A stretch of DNA of 64,000 nt. It comes from Nonomuraea candida. GTDB lineage: Bacteria; Actinomycetota; Actinomycetes; Streptosporangiales; Streptosporangiaceae. Positions 39,353-48,961 of the stretch are shown piece by piece (the first letter of the stretch is position 1; the number at the start of each line of letters is the position of its first letter). Position numbers and translations under genes: made by a program. Location: positions 124,001 to 188,000 of the forward strand of contig NZ_JOAG01000010.1 in assembly GCF_000725485.1 (NCBI RefSeq), given 5' to 3'. The notes under the pieces were generated by a model. That model was not told the DNA's origin and did not search any database. It saw only the letters and a list, made by a program, of their open reading frames with translations.

Positions 39353-41974
39353 TCACTCGCGGATGCCCGCGAACCCGTCGCCCACGCAGGCGGCGAGCTG
39401 CAGGAAGGCCTCCCTGGTCGGCTCCTGGAGCCGGTCGAGGTCGATCTCCGCCCCCTCCTCCAGGTGGGGGTCATAGGGCACCCTGATCACGGCGCGGCAC
39501 CGGGCGGCGAAATGGGCCTCCAGCTTCTTGATGTCCACCGCCGACTTCGACCGGGGCCGGACGCTGCACAGCACCACGGTCGCGTTCTTCACCAGATCCG
39601 CGTAGTGGTGGGCCTCCAGCCAGTCGAGCGTGGCCGAGGCCGCCCTGGCGCCGTCCACCGACGGTGAGCTCACCAGCACGATCTGGTCGGCCAGCCCGAG
39701 CACGCCGCCCATGGCGGAGTGCAGCAGGCCGGTGCCGCAGTCGGTGATGCAGATCGAGTAGAAGTTCTCCAGCACCTGGGAGACGGCCTGGTAGTCGGCG
39801 CCGCTGAACGCCTCCGAGACCGACGGGTCGCGGTCGGAGGCCAGCACCTCCAGGCGCGACGGGGCCTGCGAGGTGAACGCCCGGATGTCGACGTACCGCT
39901 TGACCTGGTCGCGCTCGTTGAGCAGGTCGCGCACGGTGGCCGAGGTCTCCAGGACGAGCTTGTCGGAGAGCGTGCCCCGGTCGGGGTTGGCGTCGACCGC
40001 GATCACCCGGTCGCCGCGCATCTGGGCCAGGGTGGCGCCGAGGCCGACCGTGGTGGTGGTCTTGCCCACGCCGCCCTTCAGGCTCAGCACGGCCACGCGG
40101 TGGTGCCCGGCGGTGACCGGGGTGCGCGCCCTGGTGACGAGCTCGCGGCGGCGGCGCACCTCGGGCGACTCGCCCGGCTTGATCCAGCCGCCGGACGCCT
40201 TGTAGACCAGGCGGCGCCAGCCCTTGGAGGGGGCGTTGCGCCGTCCGCGAAGCAGGGACTCCGGGTCGAGGCTGTCGGCGGTCGGCCGGCCGGTGATCGG
40301 CGGCCTGGGGGAAGAGGTGAACACGGGGATCGGGGCCGGGCGGCGGTGCGGCTGCGTGACCGGCGGGATCTCCCGCTCGGCGGGCCGCCACTCGGGCTGC
40401 TCGCTCCGCTGCTGCCGGTCGGTCTGGGGATGCCCGGCTTGTGGATTGCCGGTTTGGGGGTGCCCGGTCCGAGAGTGCGCGGCGGGAGGATGTCCCGTCG
40501 AGGGATGCCCCGTCGAGGGATGCCCCGTCGAGGGATGCCCCGTCGAGGGATGCCCCGTCGAGGGATGCCCCGTCGAGGGATGCCCCGTCGCGGAATGTCC
40601 GGTCGGGGGATGCCCGGTCTGGAGCTGGTCGGCTTGGGAGCGCTCCTGCCACGGCTCGGTCTGCTGCGGGCCCGACTCGCTCCACTGCTGCCGCTCGGTG
40701 TGCGACTCGCCCCATTGGGGACGCTCCGGCTCGCTCCACTGCGGGCGCTCCGCCTGTGACTCGCCCCACGCGAGTTCCGGCTGCGACTCGGTCCACGCGG
40801 GGTGCTGTTCCTGGCCGGGCGCGTCGGGATCGCCCCACTGCGGGCGCTCGCCCCTCGGCAGGGTCTGCGACGGCTCCGCCCACTGCGGCAGGTCGGTGCG
40901 CGGCAGGGTCTCGGGGGACTCCACCTGCCGGACGGGGTTCTCGCCCGCGATCTCCGCACGTACGAACTCCGCGCCGGCGGACTCTCCGACGGGCTCCTCG
41001 TGTGCGGGCTCCGTGCGGGCCGGCTCCTCGGCCCAGGCCGGTGGCTCGTTGCGCGGATGGGTGCCGGCCCAGGCGCCGCCCTCGGCCCTCTCGACCGGCT
41101 CCTCCGTACGGGACTCGACCTCGGCCTGCGCCTGCCCGCTCGCCTCGGCCTGCGCCTGCCCGGCCGGCTCGGCAACGGAGGCGTGGCCAGGATCGGTGTG
41201 GCCGGGCTCGGCGTGGCCGGGCTCGGTGCGGCCGGCCTCGACGGCTCCGGCGTGGTCAGGGGCGGCGGCTCCGGCGTGGTCGGGCGCGACCGTCTCACCG
41301 CGGAGAGCCCCGGTGGTGCCCGGCTCGTCCTGGTCGGCGTGGCCGGGACCGGCCGGACCCGGCGGATCGGCGTGGAAATGGCCGGCCGGGTCGGTGTGGC
41401 CGGAGGCGGTCGTCTCGGTGCGGGCGGTCTCGTCGGCGGGCCGCGCGGCCTCGGCGGCCAGCCGCTCCACCTCGCGTGACCAGTCGGCCGTCACCGTCTC
41501 GTCGGCGGGCGGCGGCCACGACGTCTCCTCCGCCCGCTGGCCCGGCCCTGGCCGGCCGGTCTCCTGCTCGGGCGGCGTGAACGGCAGCGCGTACGTGTCG
41601 GTGTCGTCGGGACGCGGCAGCGGCCGCAGCGGAGCGTGGAAGGGATCCTCCACGTCCGGCGCCGAGGCCCCGGACCGCTCCTGGAACCCGGCCCCGTCCA
41701 GCCACTCCCCGGCCTCGCTCTCCCGCTCGGGGACCTCCTCGGCGGCCTCGGGGCCGTACACGGAGTCGACGGCCGCGCGGAACAGCGGCGGCGTCGGAGT
41801 GTCACTCTGCTGGGACGCCAGCAGCCACGGGTCCTGGGGGTACGGCGAGGCGACCGGCTCGTCGGCGGAGACAGCCGAGGCGCTGACAGGGACGGGGGCT
41901 TCGTCCGTCTCCTTGATGGCGTCCAGCCAGGCCAGCTGCTCCTCGAGAGATTCTTCTCGATCGTGTCTTGCCAC
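39353..41974 (-). CDS. MinD/ParA-like ATPase with very long disordered N-terminus
   Basis: 873 residues. The last 290 form the ATPase: RRLVYKASGGWIKPGESPEV, the deviant Walker A LKGGVGKTTTTVGLG, then VIAVDANPDRGTLSD and QIVLVSSPSVDG. This resembles EspI/MinD-like proteins linked to type VII (ESX) secretion. About 580 N-terminal residues are acidic, Pro/Gln/His-rich and probably unstructured, with repeats of STGHP. In mycobacterial EspI such tails regulate secretion on ATP level. No ESX core genes are in the window, so the link is from homology only. GTG 41974 follows GAGGGGGAACAC. Confidence 0.85.
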   Translation of the reverse strand: MARHDREESLEEQLAWLDAIKETDEAPVPVSASAVSADEPVASPYPQDPWLLASQQSDTPTPPLFRAAVDSVYGPEAAEEVPERESEAGEWLDGAGFQERSGASAPDVEDPFHAPLRPLPRPDDTDTYALPFTPPEQETGRPGPGQRAEETSWPPPADETVTADWSREVERLAAEAARPADETARTETTASGHTDPAGHFHADPPGPAGPGHADQDEPGTTGALRGETVAPDHAGAAAPDHAGAVEAGRTEPGHAEPGHTDPGHASVAEPAGQAQAEASGQAQAEVESRTEEPVERAEGGAWAGTHPRNEPPAWAEEPARTEPAHEEPVGESAGAEFVRAEIAGENPVRQVESPETLPRTDLPQWAEPSQTLPRGERPQWGDPDAPGQEQHPAWTESQPELAWGESQAERPQWSEPERPQWGESHTERQQWSESGPQQTEPWQERSQADQLQTGHPPTGHSATGHPSTGHPSTGHPSTGHPSTGHPSTGHPSTGHPPAAHSRTGHPQTGNPQAGHPQTDRQQRSEQPEWRPAEREIPPVTQPHRRPAPIPVFTSSPRPPITGRPTADSLDPESLLRGRRNAPSKGWRRLVYKASGGWIKPGESPEVRRRRELVTRARTPVTAGHHRVAVLSLKGGVGKTTTTVGLGATLAQMRGDRVIAVDANPDRGTLSDKLVLETSATVRDLLNERDQVKRYVDIRAFTSQAPSRLEVLASDRDPSVSEAFSGADYQAVSQVLENFYSICITDCGTGLLHSAMGGVLGLADQIVLVSSPSVDGARAASATLDWLEAHHYADLVKNATVVLCSVRPRSKSAVDIKKLEAHFAARCRAVIRVPYDPHLEEGAEIDLDRLQEPTREAFLQLAACVGDGFAGIRE
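40501..40590. repeat. Six perfect 15-bp repeats inside MinD-like gene
   Basis: AGGGATGCCCCGTCG repeats six times without a mismatch, flanked by diverged copies at both ends. On the minus strand it encodes five-residue units STGHP in the disordered N-terminal half. The exact identity implies recent expansion. Confidence 0.95.
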
Positions 41975-42088
41975 CGTGTTCCCCCTCGGGTGGGTCTAAA
42001 GGGGCAGCAAATACCTTGCAGATTATCGCCATGGCTCACGGTCCAGCCCGGCAACCCACAACTTCTTTGCCCGGCTACCGTGGTCCGC

Positions 42089-43045
42089 ATGCGAGCCATT
42101 GAGATCGCCAGCCCAGGCGGACCCGAGGTCCTGGAGTGGCGCGAGGTGCCGGAGCCGCACGTCGGGCGCGGGGACGTGCTCATCGACGTCGCCGCCTCGG
42201 CGGTCAACCGAGCCGACGTCATGCAACGCCAGGGATTCTACGACCCGCCGGCCGGGGCGCCGCCGTACCCGGGGCTGGAGGTCTCGGGCGTGGTGGCCGA
42301 GGTGGGCGCGGACGTGGAGCAGTTCAAGCCGGGTGACGAGGTGTGCGCGCTGCTCGCCGGCGGGGGTTACGCCGAGCGCGTGGCCGTACCGTGGCAGCAG
42401 GTCATGCCCGTGCCGGAGAAGGTGTCGCTGCGCGAGGCCGCCGGGCTGCCGGAGGTGGCGTGCACGGTCTGGTCCAACGTGTTCATGGTCGGGCGGCTGC
42501 GCCGGGGCGAGACGCTGCTGGTGCACGGCGGGGCCAGCGGGATCGGCACGTTCGCGGTGCAACTGGCCAAGGCGCTCGGCTCGCGCGTGGCCGCCACCGT
42601 CGGCTCGGCCGCCAAGGCCGAGCGCGTCAGGGAGCTGGGCGCGGACGAGGTCATCAACTACCGCGAGGAGGACTTCGCGGACAGGGTGCAGGCCGACGTC
42701 ATCCTCGACATCATGGGCGCGAAATACCTCGCGCCCAACGTCCGGGCGCTGCGCACCGGCGGCCGGCTGGTGGTCATCGGGATGCAGGGCGGCCGCAAGG
42801 GCGAGCTCGACCTGGGCGCGCTGCTCGCCAAGCGCGCCTCCGTGCACGGCACGACGCTGCGCGCCCGCCCGGTGGACGAGAAGGGCGTCATCGTACGCAG
42901 CGTCGTCGACAACGTCTGGCCCCTGGTCGGAGCCGGTGCCGTGGGGCCCGTGGTGCACGCGGAGGTGCCCATGTCCGACGCCGCGCAGGCTCACCGGATG
43001 CTGGATTCGGGGGAGCACGTCGGCAAGATCCTGCTAGTACGGTGA
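42089..43045 (+). CDS. NAD(P)H-quinone oxidoreductase, zinc-free MDR family
   Basis: 318 residues. GroES-like domain 1-120 (EWREVPEPHVGRGDVLIDVA, then ASAVNRADVMQRQGFYDPP), Rossmann domain 121-270 with VHGGASGIGTFAVQLAKALG (AxxGxxG-type). No structural zinc cysteines. It reduces quinones with NADPH by one-electron or two-electron transfer, in detoxification. ATG 42089 has TACCGT 7 nt upstream and no Shine-Dalgarno, so it is probably leaderless. It ends 5 bp before the bpa gene start, and the two form a conserved-looking pair. Confidence 0.93.
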   Translation: MRAIEIASPGGPEVLEWREVPEPHVGRGDVLIDVAASAVNRADVMQRQGFYDPPAGAPPYPGLEVSGVVAEVGADVEQFKPGDEVCALLAGGGYAERVAVPWQQVMPVPEKVSLREAAGLPEVACTVWSNVFMVGRLRRGETLLVHGGASGIGTFAVQLAKALGSRVAATVGSAAKAERVRELGADEVINYREEDFADRVQADVILDIMGAKYLAPNVRALRTGGRLVVIGMQGGRKGELDLGALLAKRASVHGTTLRARPVDEKGVIVRSVVDNVWPLVGAGAVGPVVHAEVPMSDAAQAHRMLDSGEHVGKILLVR

Positions 43046-43050
43046 GTGTT

Positions 43051-43569
43051 ATGAATGCTGAGGACAACAACACCCCCCACATCGTGGTGGTGGGCCCCGA
43101 CTTCCAAGGTGGTCAGGGCGATAACGGCGAGGACGATCGATCGGTCACCAACCTGGTCGAGCAGCCTGCCAAGGTGATGCGCATCGGCAGCATGATCCGC
43201 CAGCTTCTCGAGGAGGTCCGCGCGGCTCCCCTCGACGAGGCCAGCCGCAAGCGGCTGAAGGAGATCCACGAGTCCTCCATCAAGGAGCTCGAGGACGGGC
43301 TCGCGCCGGAGCTGGTCGACGAGCTGGAGCGGCTCTCGCTCCCGTTCACCGACGACAACGGCACGCCGCCGAGCGACGCGGAGCTGCGCATCGCGCACGC
43401 CCAGCTCGTGGGCTGGCTCGAAGGGTTGTTCCACGGCATCCAGACCACGCTGTTCGCGCAGCAGATGGCCGCGCGCGCGCAGCTGGAGCAGATGCGCAGG
43501 GCGCTGCCCGGTGTGCCGCACGGCGACGAGACGCAGCGTCCGCCCGGCGGTTCCGGCCCTTACCTGTAG
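43051..43569 (+). CDS. bpa: Bacterial proteasome activator Bpa (PafE)
   Basis: 172 residues. The central helices are VEQPAKVMRIGSMIRQLLEE, APLDEASRKRLKEIHESSIK, ELEDGLAPELVDELERLSLP and DAELRIAHAQLVGWLEGLFH, closely similar to Mycobacterium Bpa. The end reads GPYL, matching the GQYL-type motif that docks in the 20S alpha-ring pockets and opens the gate without ATP. It forms a dodecameric ring that feeds damaged proteins such as HspR to the proteasome. ATG 43051 is chosen; GTG 43042 overlaps the oxidoreductase stop and is possible. Confidence 0.95.
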   Translation: MNAEDNNTPHIVVVGPDFQGGQGDNGEDDRSVTNLVEQPAKVMRIGSMIRQLLEEVRAAPLDEASRKRLKEIHESSIKELEDGLAPELVDELERLSLPFTDDNGTPPSDAELRIAHAQLVGWLEGLFHGIQTTLFAQQMAARAQLEQMRRALPGVPHGDETQRPPGGSGPYL

Positions 43570-43688
43570 CGGCGCCGCCGGTGGAGGCCCCGTCCGGGTG
43601 ACGAGGGGGCTCCGCCGGCCGGGCCGAGGGCTCTTCCGGTCGCCAGGGGGCGGCGGCCGCTCGTGAAGCGGAGCCATCCGCAGGGCGG

Positions 43689-44486
43689 CTACGCGTAGAG
43701 CTTCTCGATCACCTGTGCGACGCCGTCGTCGTCGTTGGTCGCGGTCACGTGGTCGACCGCCGCCAGCACGTCGGGGTGCGCGTTCGCGACGGCGTACGAC
43801 GTGCCTGCCCAGCTCAGCATGGGCAGGTCGTTCGGCATGTCCCCGAACGCGACGACCTGGGCCGGCTTGATCTCGTGCTGCCCGGCGAGCGCCGCCAGGG
43901 CCGTGGCCTTCGTCACGCCCTGGGCGCTCATCTCGATCAGGCCCCTGCGGCTGGAGTGCGTGGCCGTCACCAGGTGCCCCACCAGCTCGTGGACGATGGC
44001 CTGCAGCTCGTCGGCGCCCATGGCCGGATGCAGGGCCAGCAGCTTGGCGCACGGCCTGGCGGTCACCGAGTCGACCCGGACGGCTCCCGCGTGCCGGTCC
44101 AAGCCTCCTAGCAGGAAATCTGACTCATGCGCAAAACCGGCTTCATACTCGACCGAAAATACGAGTTCGGACACGTTCGCTCTTAGCTGAGCGACGACTT
44201 CCTCCAGTACGTCCACGGTGATGAGGTGAGATTCCACTATCCGTTCGGTATGGAGATCGTAGATCAGGGCCCCGTTGGCGCAGATGGCCAGGCCGCGGTG
44301 CCGCACGGCGCTCGCCACCCCGCCCATCCACCGGGGCGGACGCCCTGTCACGATGGCCAGCACGGCCCCGGATTCCTCGACCTTGCCGAAGGCGGCGACC
44401 GTGCGGGGAGACACGGTTCCGTCTGTGCGCAACGCGGTGCCGTCGAGGTCGGTGGCCACTAGACGCGGTGCGGGAAGACTGTGCAT
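43689..44486 (-). CDS. HAD-superfamily Cof-type phosphatase
   Basis: 265 residues. HAD motifs: I LVATDLDGTALRTDG (nucleophile Asp in DLDGT), II VTGR, III Lys in the ARPCAKLLALH cap and IV VAFGDMPNDLPML. The C2B-type cap lies between. Cof proteins are promiscuous sugar-phosphate or pyridoxal-phosphate phosphatases; the natural substrate is unknown. The gene is divergent from cspA and is followed by 119 bp without features up to the bpa stop. ATG 44486 has no strong ribosome site. Confidence 0.92.
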   Translation of the reverse strand: MHSLPAPRLVATDLDGTALRTDGTVSPRTVAAFGKVEESGAVLAIVTGRPPRWMGGVASAVRHRGLAICANGALIYDLHTERIVESHLITVDVLEEVVAQLRANVSELVFSVEYEAGFAHESDFLLGGLDRHAGAVRVDSVTARPCAKLLALHPAMGADELQAIVHELVGHLVTATHSSRRGLIEMSAQGVTKATALAALAGQHEIKPAQVVAFGDMPNDLPMLSWAGTSYAVANAHPDVLAAVDHVTATNDDDGVAQVIEKLYA

Positions 44487-44657
44487 AACAGGTTCCAGTT
44501 TGCCCGGTGATGCCGCCTGACAGAAATCTTCCTAGGGACGGGAACACCAACGCGCCAGAATGGTGTTAGATGTGATGGCGTTGTATTAGCTGATCCCGTA
44601 GTGAAAACCAGCATGACTTTGTCTGAGCCACCCCGGGTGCTTGCTGTACGACACACC

Positions 44658-44680
44658 GGGACCCACGAGGTGTGGGTCCC
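44658..44680 (+). promoter_or_regulatory. Stable hairpin in cspA leader
   Basis: GGGACCCAC and GTGGGTCCC pair perfectly over a 5-nt loop, about 30 bp before the cspA start. The leader from the divergent gap is about 200 bp. Cold-shock mRNAs often have long structured leaders, so this may affect translation or stability; a TCACATCCTGAGGGAGAGC stretch with the ribosome site follows. Confidence 0.6.
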
Positions 44681-44709
44681 ATAGATTCACATCCTGAGGG
44701 AGAGCTTTT

Positions 44710-44913
44710 ATGGCTCAGGGAACCGTCAAGTGGTTCAACGCCGAGAAGGGCTTCGGCTTCATCGCCCCGGACGGCGGTGCGCCGGACGTGTTCGTGCACT
44801 TCTCCGAGATCGTCGGCAACGGCTACCGCAGCCTTGAAGACGGCCAGCGGGTCGAGTTCGAGATCACGCAGGGCCAGAAGGGGCCGCAGGCCTCTCAGGT
44901 CCGAGCCATCTGA
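44710..44913 (+). CDS. cspA: Cold-shock protein, CspA family
   Basis: 67 residues, one OB-fold with RNP1 KGFGFI and RNP2 VFVHFS, in [20 protein letters not shown] and [20 protein letters not shown]. It binds single-stranded RNA and DNA as an RNA chaperone, constitutive in many actinomycetes or cold-induced. GAGGGAGAGC lies before ATG 44710. A long leader with a hairpin precedes it, a Rho-independent terminator follows. Confidence 0.97.
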   Translation: MAQGTVKWFNAEKGFGFIAPDGGAPDVFVHFSEIVGNGYRSLEDGQRVEFEITQGQKGPQASQVRAI

Positions 44914-44929
44914 CCTGTAGCAGCGAGAT

Positions 44930-44966
44930 AGACCGGGGTTCGCTTCCAGCGGGCTCCGGTCTTTTG
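44930..44966 (+). terminator. Rho-independent terminator of cspA
   Basis: AGACCGG (44930-44936) pairs with CCGGTCT (44956-44962), with GGG/TCC extending the stem, followed by TTTTGCTTG. It starts 17 bp after the stop. Confidence 0.9.
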
Positions 44967-44989
44967 CTTGTGTCGGGGAGGTCACGGCT

Positions 44990-46471
44990 GTGACTCGACT
45001 CACACACGCGCCGAACCGGCGGGCCTCCGCCGCCCATCCACCTGGTATGAGGTACGCGTGGTTATGCCACCCCGTGACCGTCACCGGGGTGCTGGTGCTG
45101 CTCGTCAACGACCATCTGCTCAAACAGGCCTGGCCGGGGCCGGTCACCGGCAAGCTCAGCGACGTCGCCGGGCTCGTCGTGGCGCCCGCGCTGGTGTCGC
45201 TGCTGTTCCGGCGGCGGGCCGACCTGGCGGCGACCGTGCTCACAGGAGCGCTCTTCGCGGTCGTCAAAACGACGGAGACGGGCGCGGAGGCCGCCTCCCA
45301 TGCCTGGACCCTCGTGGCGGGCCCGTCGCGCGTCCTGGCCGATCCCACGGACCTCCTGGCGCTTCCCGCGCTCGCCCTCGCCTGGTGGGCACGCCGCAGA
45401 AGCCTCGACCGCCCGCCGTCGGCCCGGTGGCGGATCGTCGTGACGGCGCCGCTGGCCGTCCTGGCGGTCGCCGCCACGAGCGCCACGCCCCCGCCGCCCT
45501 CGGCCATCTCCGTCGAGGTGGACCGCGACGGGCTGATCCACGTGCGCTCGCTCGGGGCACCGTCCTGGACCTCCGGTGACGGCGGCCTCACCTGGACGGA
45601 TACGGACGGCGGACCGGCCATGGACGGCCGGCCGGTCAAGGAGGGGCAGAGCGCCATGTGCGTGCCCGGGCAGGCCACCCGGTGCTACCGCGTGGTCAAG
45701 GGCCGGATGGCGGTGGAGCAGTCGGACGACGGCGGCCGCACGTGGGAGCCGTCCTGGCAGGCGTCACAGGACGACCTGGCGCGGATGGCCAGGCGGTACG
45801 ACCTCGACTGGATGAGCAGGGCCCACTCCGTCCCGGTCGGGCTCGCCTCCACGGCCCTGGCCGTGCAGGCGCGGCCCGGGGGCGGGCACGTCGTCGTGGT
45901 GGCCAACGGCCCCGCCGGCATCGTCGTACGTGACGCCTCGGGGGGCTGGCGGCACCTGGGCCGGCCGGGCGACGACCCCGCCGCCCTGGACCTGAGCCCC
46001 GAATCGGGCGTGGCGTTCTTCCTGGCGGCCTGCACGTTGCTCGGCGGGATGGGGGCCGGGCTGCGCCGCCACACCCGCGCCTACCTGACCTGCGCGACCG
46101 TCACCTGCCTGAGCCTGCTGGCGCTGCTCAACGGCGGCCTGGCGGGGGCGGGGAGCGTCTTCACGAGCGGGAACGCGTTCCCGCTCCACGGCTTCCTGCT
46201 CTTCGTCGTCCTCTCGGGCGCGGTGACGTGCCTGGTGCTGGCGTGCGCCGGCCGGGCCAGGCTCGTGCCCGTGACCGTCGGCCTGCTGGCCGCGCCGCTC
46301 GTCCACACGAGCGTCTATCTGCCGTTCCGGGGCTGGGCGGTGGGCACGCCGGACTCATATGGGGTCGCGGTCGCGCTGGCCGCGCTGCTGACCGGCCTCG
46401 TCCTGCTGGTGAGCGCCCTGCTCATCAGGAGGGACGCCCGCCGCGCGGACCCGCGTCCGGACGGCCGCTGA
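44990..46471 (+). CDS. Multi-pass membrane protein with Asp-box segment
   Basis: 493 residues. A helical N-terminal part (20-175) with HPVTVTGVLVLLVNDHLLKQ, a soluble part (180-340) with two Asp-box motifs, TSGDGGLTWT and SDDGGRTWE, and four or five helices at the end (FLAACTLLGGMGAGLRR, LLALLNGGLAG, LLFVVLSGAVTCLVLA). The Asp-box part may be an extracytoplasmic beta-propeller blade. Family unknown to me. GTG 44990 has GGGGAGG upstream; a later ATG (MRYAWLC) is the alternative. Convergent with serS, 21 bp away. Confidence 0.7.
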   Translation: MTRLTHAPNRRASAAHPPGMRYAWLCHPVTVTGVLVLLVNDHLLKQAWPGPVTGKLSDVAGLVVAPALVSLLFRRRADLAATVLTGALFAVVKTTETGAEAASHAWTLVAGPSRVLADPTDLLALPALALAWWARRRSLDRPPSARWRIVVTAPLAVLAVAATSATPPPPSAISVEVDRDGLIHVRSLGAPSWTSGDGGLTWTDTDGGPAMDGRPVKEGQSAMCVPGQATRCYRVVKGRMAVEQSDDGGRTWEPSWQASQDDLARMARRYDLDWMSRAHSVPVGLASTALAVQARPGGGHVVVVANGPAGIVVRDASGGWRHLGRPGDDPAALDLSPESGVAFFLAACTLLGGMGAGLRRHTRAYLTCATVTCLSLLALLNGGLAGAGSVFTSGNAFPLHGFLLFVVLSGAVTCLVLACAGRARLVPVTVGLLAAPLVHTSVYLPFRGWAVGTPDSYGVAVALAALLTGLVLLVSALLIRRDARRADPRPDGR

Positions 46472-46492
46472 CGGCGGCCGCCCGGGTGCGGG

Positions 46493-47755
46493 CTACTTGG
46501 CGGGCTGCAGGACGTCGAGCCCCACGTACGGGCGCAGCGCCTCGGGAACCACCACCGAGCCGTCGGCCTGCTGGTGGGTCTCCAGGATCGCCACGATCCA
46601 GCGGGTCGTGGCGAGGGTGCCGTTGAGCGTGGCCACGCTCTGGGGCTTGCCGTCCTTGTCGCGATAGCGGACGGCCAGCCTGCGGGCCTGGAACTCGGTG
46701 CAGTTGGAGGTCGAGGTCAGCTCGCGGTAGCGGCCCTGGGTGGGGATCCACGCCTCGCAGTCGAACTTGCGCGCCGCCGACATGCCGAGGTCGCCCGCCG
46801 CCGTGTCGATGACGCGGTAGGGCACCTCGATCTTGGCCAGCATCTCCTTCTCCCAGGCGAGCAGGCGCAGGTGCTCCTCGTGCGCGTCCTCGGGCCGCAC
46901 GTAGGAGAACATCTCGACCTTGTCGAACTGGTGCACCCTGATGATGCCCCTGGTGTCCTTGCCGTACGAGCCCGCCTCGCGGCGGAAGCACGACGACCAG
47001 CCCGCGTAGCGCAGCGGCAGGTCGTCGGCGTTGAGGATCTCCTGGGCGTGGTAGCCCGCCAGCGACACCTCGGAGGTGCCGACCAGGTAGAGGTCGTCCT
47101 CGGGCAGCCGGTAGATCTCCTTGTCGTGGGCCACGTGGAAGCCGGTGCCCTGCATCGTCTCCGGCTTGACCAGCACCGGAGTGATCATCGGCGTGAACCC
47201 GGCCTCGATCGCCTGCTGCATCGCCATGTTGAGCAGGCCGAGCTGCAGCCGCGCGCCGACGCCCTTGAGGAAGAAGAAGCGCGAGCCGGACACCTTGGCC
47301 CCGCGCTCCATGTCGATGGCGCCGAGCGCCTCGCCGAGCTCCAGGTGGTCCTTCGGCTCGAAGTCGAACTGCCTGGGCTCGCCGTGCGTCTCGAGCACCA
47401 CGTAGTCGTCCTCGCCGCCGGGCGGGGCGCCCTCCTCGACGAGGTTGGGCACCGTCTGGAGCAGGTCGTCCAGCTCGGCGCCGAGCTTCTCCGCCTCGGA
47501 CTCGGCCGACTTGACCTGGCCCGCGAGCTCCTTGGCCCGCTGGAGCAGGGCGGACTTCTCCTCGCCCTGCGCCCTGGAGACCGACTTGCCCATGCTCTTC
47601 TGCTCTGCGCGCAGAGACTCGAACGAGGTCAGCGCGGATCGGCGGCGCTCGTCGAGGTCGAGCAGCGTGTCGACGACCGAGTCGTCCTCACCGCGGGCAC
47701 GCTGCGACGCCCGTAGCCGGTCGGGGTCCTCACGAAGGGTACGCAGGTCAATCAC
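46493..47755 (-). CDS. serS: Seryl-tRNA synthetase
   Basis: 420 residues. The N-terminal coiled-coil arm (residues 25-100, [40 protein letters not shown]) embraces the tRNA-Ser variable arm. The class II core has motif 2 [20 protein letters not shown] and motif 3 with [19 protein letters not shown], and [14 protein letters not shown]. It charges tRNA-Ser with serine; two such tRNAs (GCU, UGA) lie in this window. It starts at ATG 47755. No T-box leader is seen in the 95 bp before it, where pheA ends. Length is standard. Confidence 0.98.
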   Translation of the reverse strand: MIDLRTLREDPDRLRASQRARGEDDSVVDTLLDLDERRRSALTSFESLRAEQKSMGKSVSRAQGEEKSALLQRAKELAGQVKSAESEAEKLGAELDDLLQTVPNLVEEGAPPGGEDDYVVLETHGEPRQFDFEPKDHLELGEALGAIDMERGAKVSGSRFFFLKGVGARLQLGLLNMAMQQAIEAGFTPMITPVLVKPETMQGTGFHVAHDKEIYRLPEDDLYLVGTSEVSLAGYHAQEILNADDLPLRYAGWSSCFRREAGSYGKDTRGIIRVHQFDKVEMFSYVRPEDAHEEHLRLLAWEKEMLAKIEVPYRVIDTAAGDLGMSAARKFDCEAWIPTQGRYRELTSTSNCTEFQARRLAVRYRDKDGKPQSVATLNGTLATTRWIVAILETHQQADGSVVVPEALRPYVGLDVLQPAK

Positions 47756-47850
47756 AAGGAAAGGCTACCGGCGCGGGAGGGCCCCACGCCCCTGGTTTCC
47801 CACCGGCCACCCGCCCTCACCCCTGTGAGGGCGGCCGGCCGGGGCCGCGC

Positions 47851-48771
47851 TCAGACCTGGCCGGTACGGATCCGCGCCAGCCAGTCGCCCGCCTCGGCGA
47901 ACTCCCGGTCGGACGTGCCCCGCTTGATCTGCGGCACGATGCCGTCGGCCCGCGGGTAGCTGCCCAGGAAGCGCACCTCGCCGCAGATCCGGTGCAGCCC
48001 GGCGATGGCCTCGCCGACCCGCGCGTCGGCGATGTGCCCCTCGAAGTCGAAGTGGAAGAAGTAGCGCCCGATCCCGTCACCGGTCGGCCGCGACTCGATG
48101 CGCGTCAGGTTGACCCCGCGCACGGAGAACTCGGTCAGCATCTCCAGCAGCGCGCCCGGGTGGTCGTCGGCCAGGAAGACCACCAGCGTGGTGCGGTCGG
48201 AGCCGGTCGCCGCCGGGAGCGGCGCGGGCCGGCCGACCTTGACGAACCGGGTCACGGTGTCGGACCGGTCGCCGATGTCGGTGGCCAGCTCCACCAGCCC
48301 GTAGTGCTCGCCGGCGATGCGGGCGGCGATCGCGGCGTCGTACGGCGAGCCGGGCAGCGAGACCTCCTGCGCGGCGGCCGCGGTCGAAGGCGCGGCGACC
48401 ACGACGGCGTCGGGCAGCTCGCGGGCGATGAAGTTGCGGCACTGCGTGATGGCCGCGGGATGGGTGTAGACCCGCTTGATGTGGGGGATCTCGGTGTCGG
48501 GCCGGGCCAGCAGCGAGAACTGCACGGGCAGCAGCAGCTCGGCGTCGATCAGCAACGGCTCGCCCCAGGCGAACTCGTCGAGGGTCGTCGTGATCGCGCC
48601 CTCGATGGAGTTCTCCAGCGGCACCACGGCGCCGTCGGCGTCACCGGTGCGGGCGGCGTTGAGCGCGGCGCTGACGGTCGCGCAGGGCAGTCGCTCGGCG
48701 GTGGGGTCGAGGAGCCTCAGGGCCTCTTCGGTGAAGGTCCCTTCCGGTCCGAGATAGGCGAGTCTGGGCAT
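47851..48771 (-). CDS. pheA: Prephenate dehydratase
   Basis: 306 residues. The catalytic part (1-180) has YLGPEGTFTEEALR, VVPLENSIEGAITTTLDEF and HPAAITQCRNFIARELPDA, with the Thr of TRF (DTVTRFVKVG). The ACT domain (195-275; ADDHPGALLEMLTEFSVRGV, LTRIESRPTGDGIGRYFFHF) binds phenylalanine for feedback. It converts prephenate to phenylpyruvate. It lies in tandem upstream of serS with 95 bp between. ATG 48771. Confidence 0.97.
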   Translation of the reverse strand: MPRLAYLGPEGTFTEEALRLLDPTAERLPCATVSAALNAARTGDADGAVVPLENSIEGAITTTLDEFAWGEPLLIDAELLLPVQFSLLARPDTEIPHIKRVYTHPAAITQCRNFIARELPDAVVVAAPSTAAAAQEVSLPGSPYDAAIAARIAGEHYGLVELATDIGDRSDTVTRFVKVGRPAPLPAATGSDRTTLVVFLADDHPGALLEMLTEFSVRGVNLTRIESRPTGDGIGRYFFHFDFEGHIADARVGEAIAGLHRICGEVRFLGSYPRADGIVPQIKRGTSDREFAEAGDWLARIRTGQV

Positions 48772-48867
48772 GGACCCAGACTATCCGCAGGTGAAGACTT
48801 CCCAGCGGATCTTTTACCCAAGCGTTGAACACGCAGCTCGCGCCCCCTGCCCCGAACTCGCCGCTCC

Positions 48868-48947
48868 CGCACGGCCGCCGACGCCCGCACGGCCGCCGAC
48901 GCCCGCACGGCCGCCGATACCCGTACGGCCGCCGATACCCGCACGCC
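48868..48947. repeat. Four 18-bp tandem repeats near DUF4446 gene end
   Basis: Units CGCACGGCCGCCGACGCC start at 48868, 48886, 48904 and 48922 with a partial fifth. They lie in the 190-bp gap between the pheA start and the DUF4446 stop, 15 bp from the latter. Confidence 0.9.
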
Positions 48948-48961
48948 ACCCGGGAGGGGGC

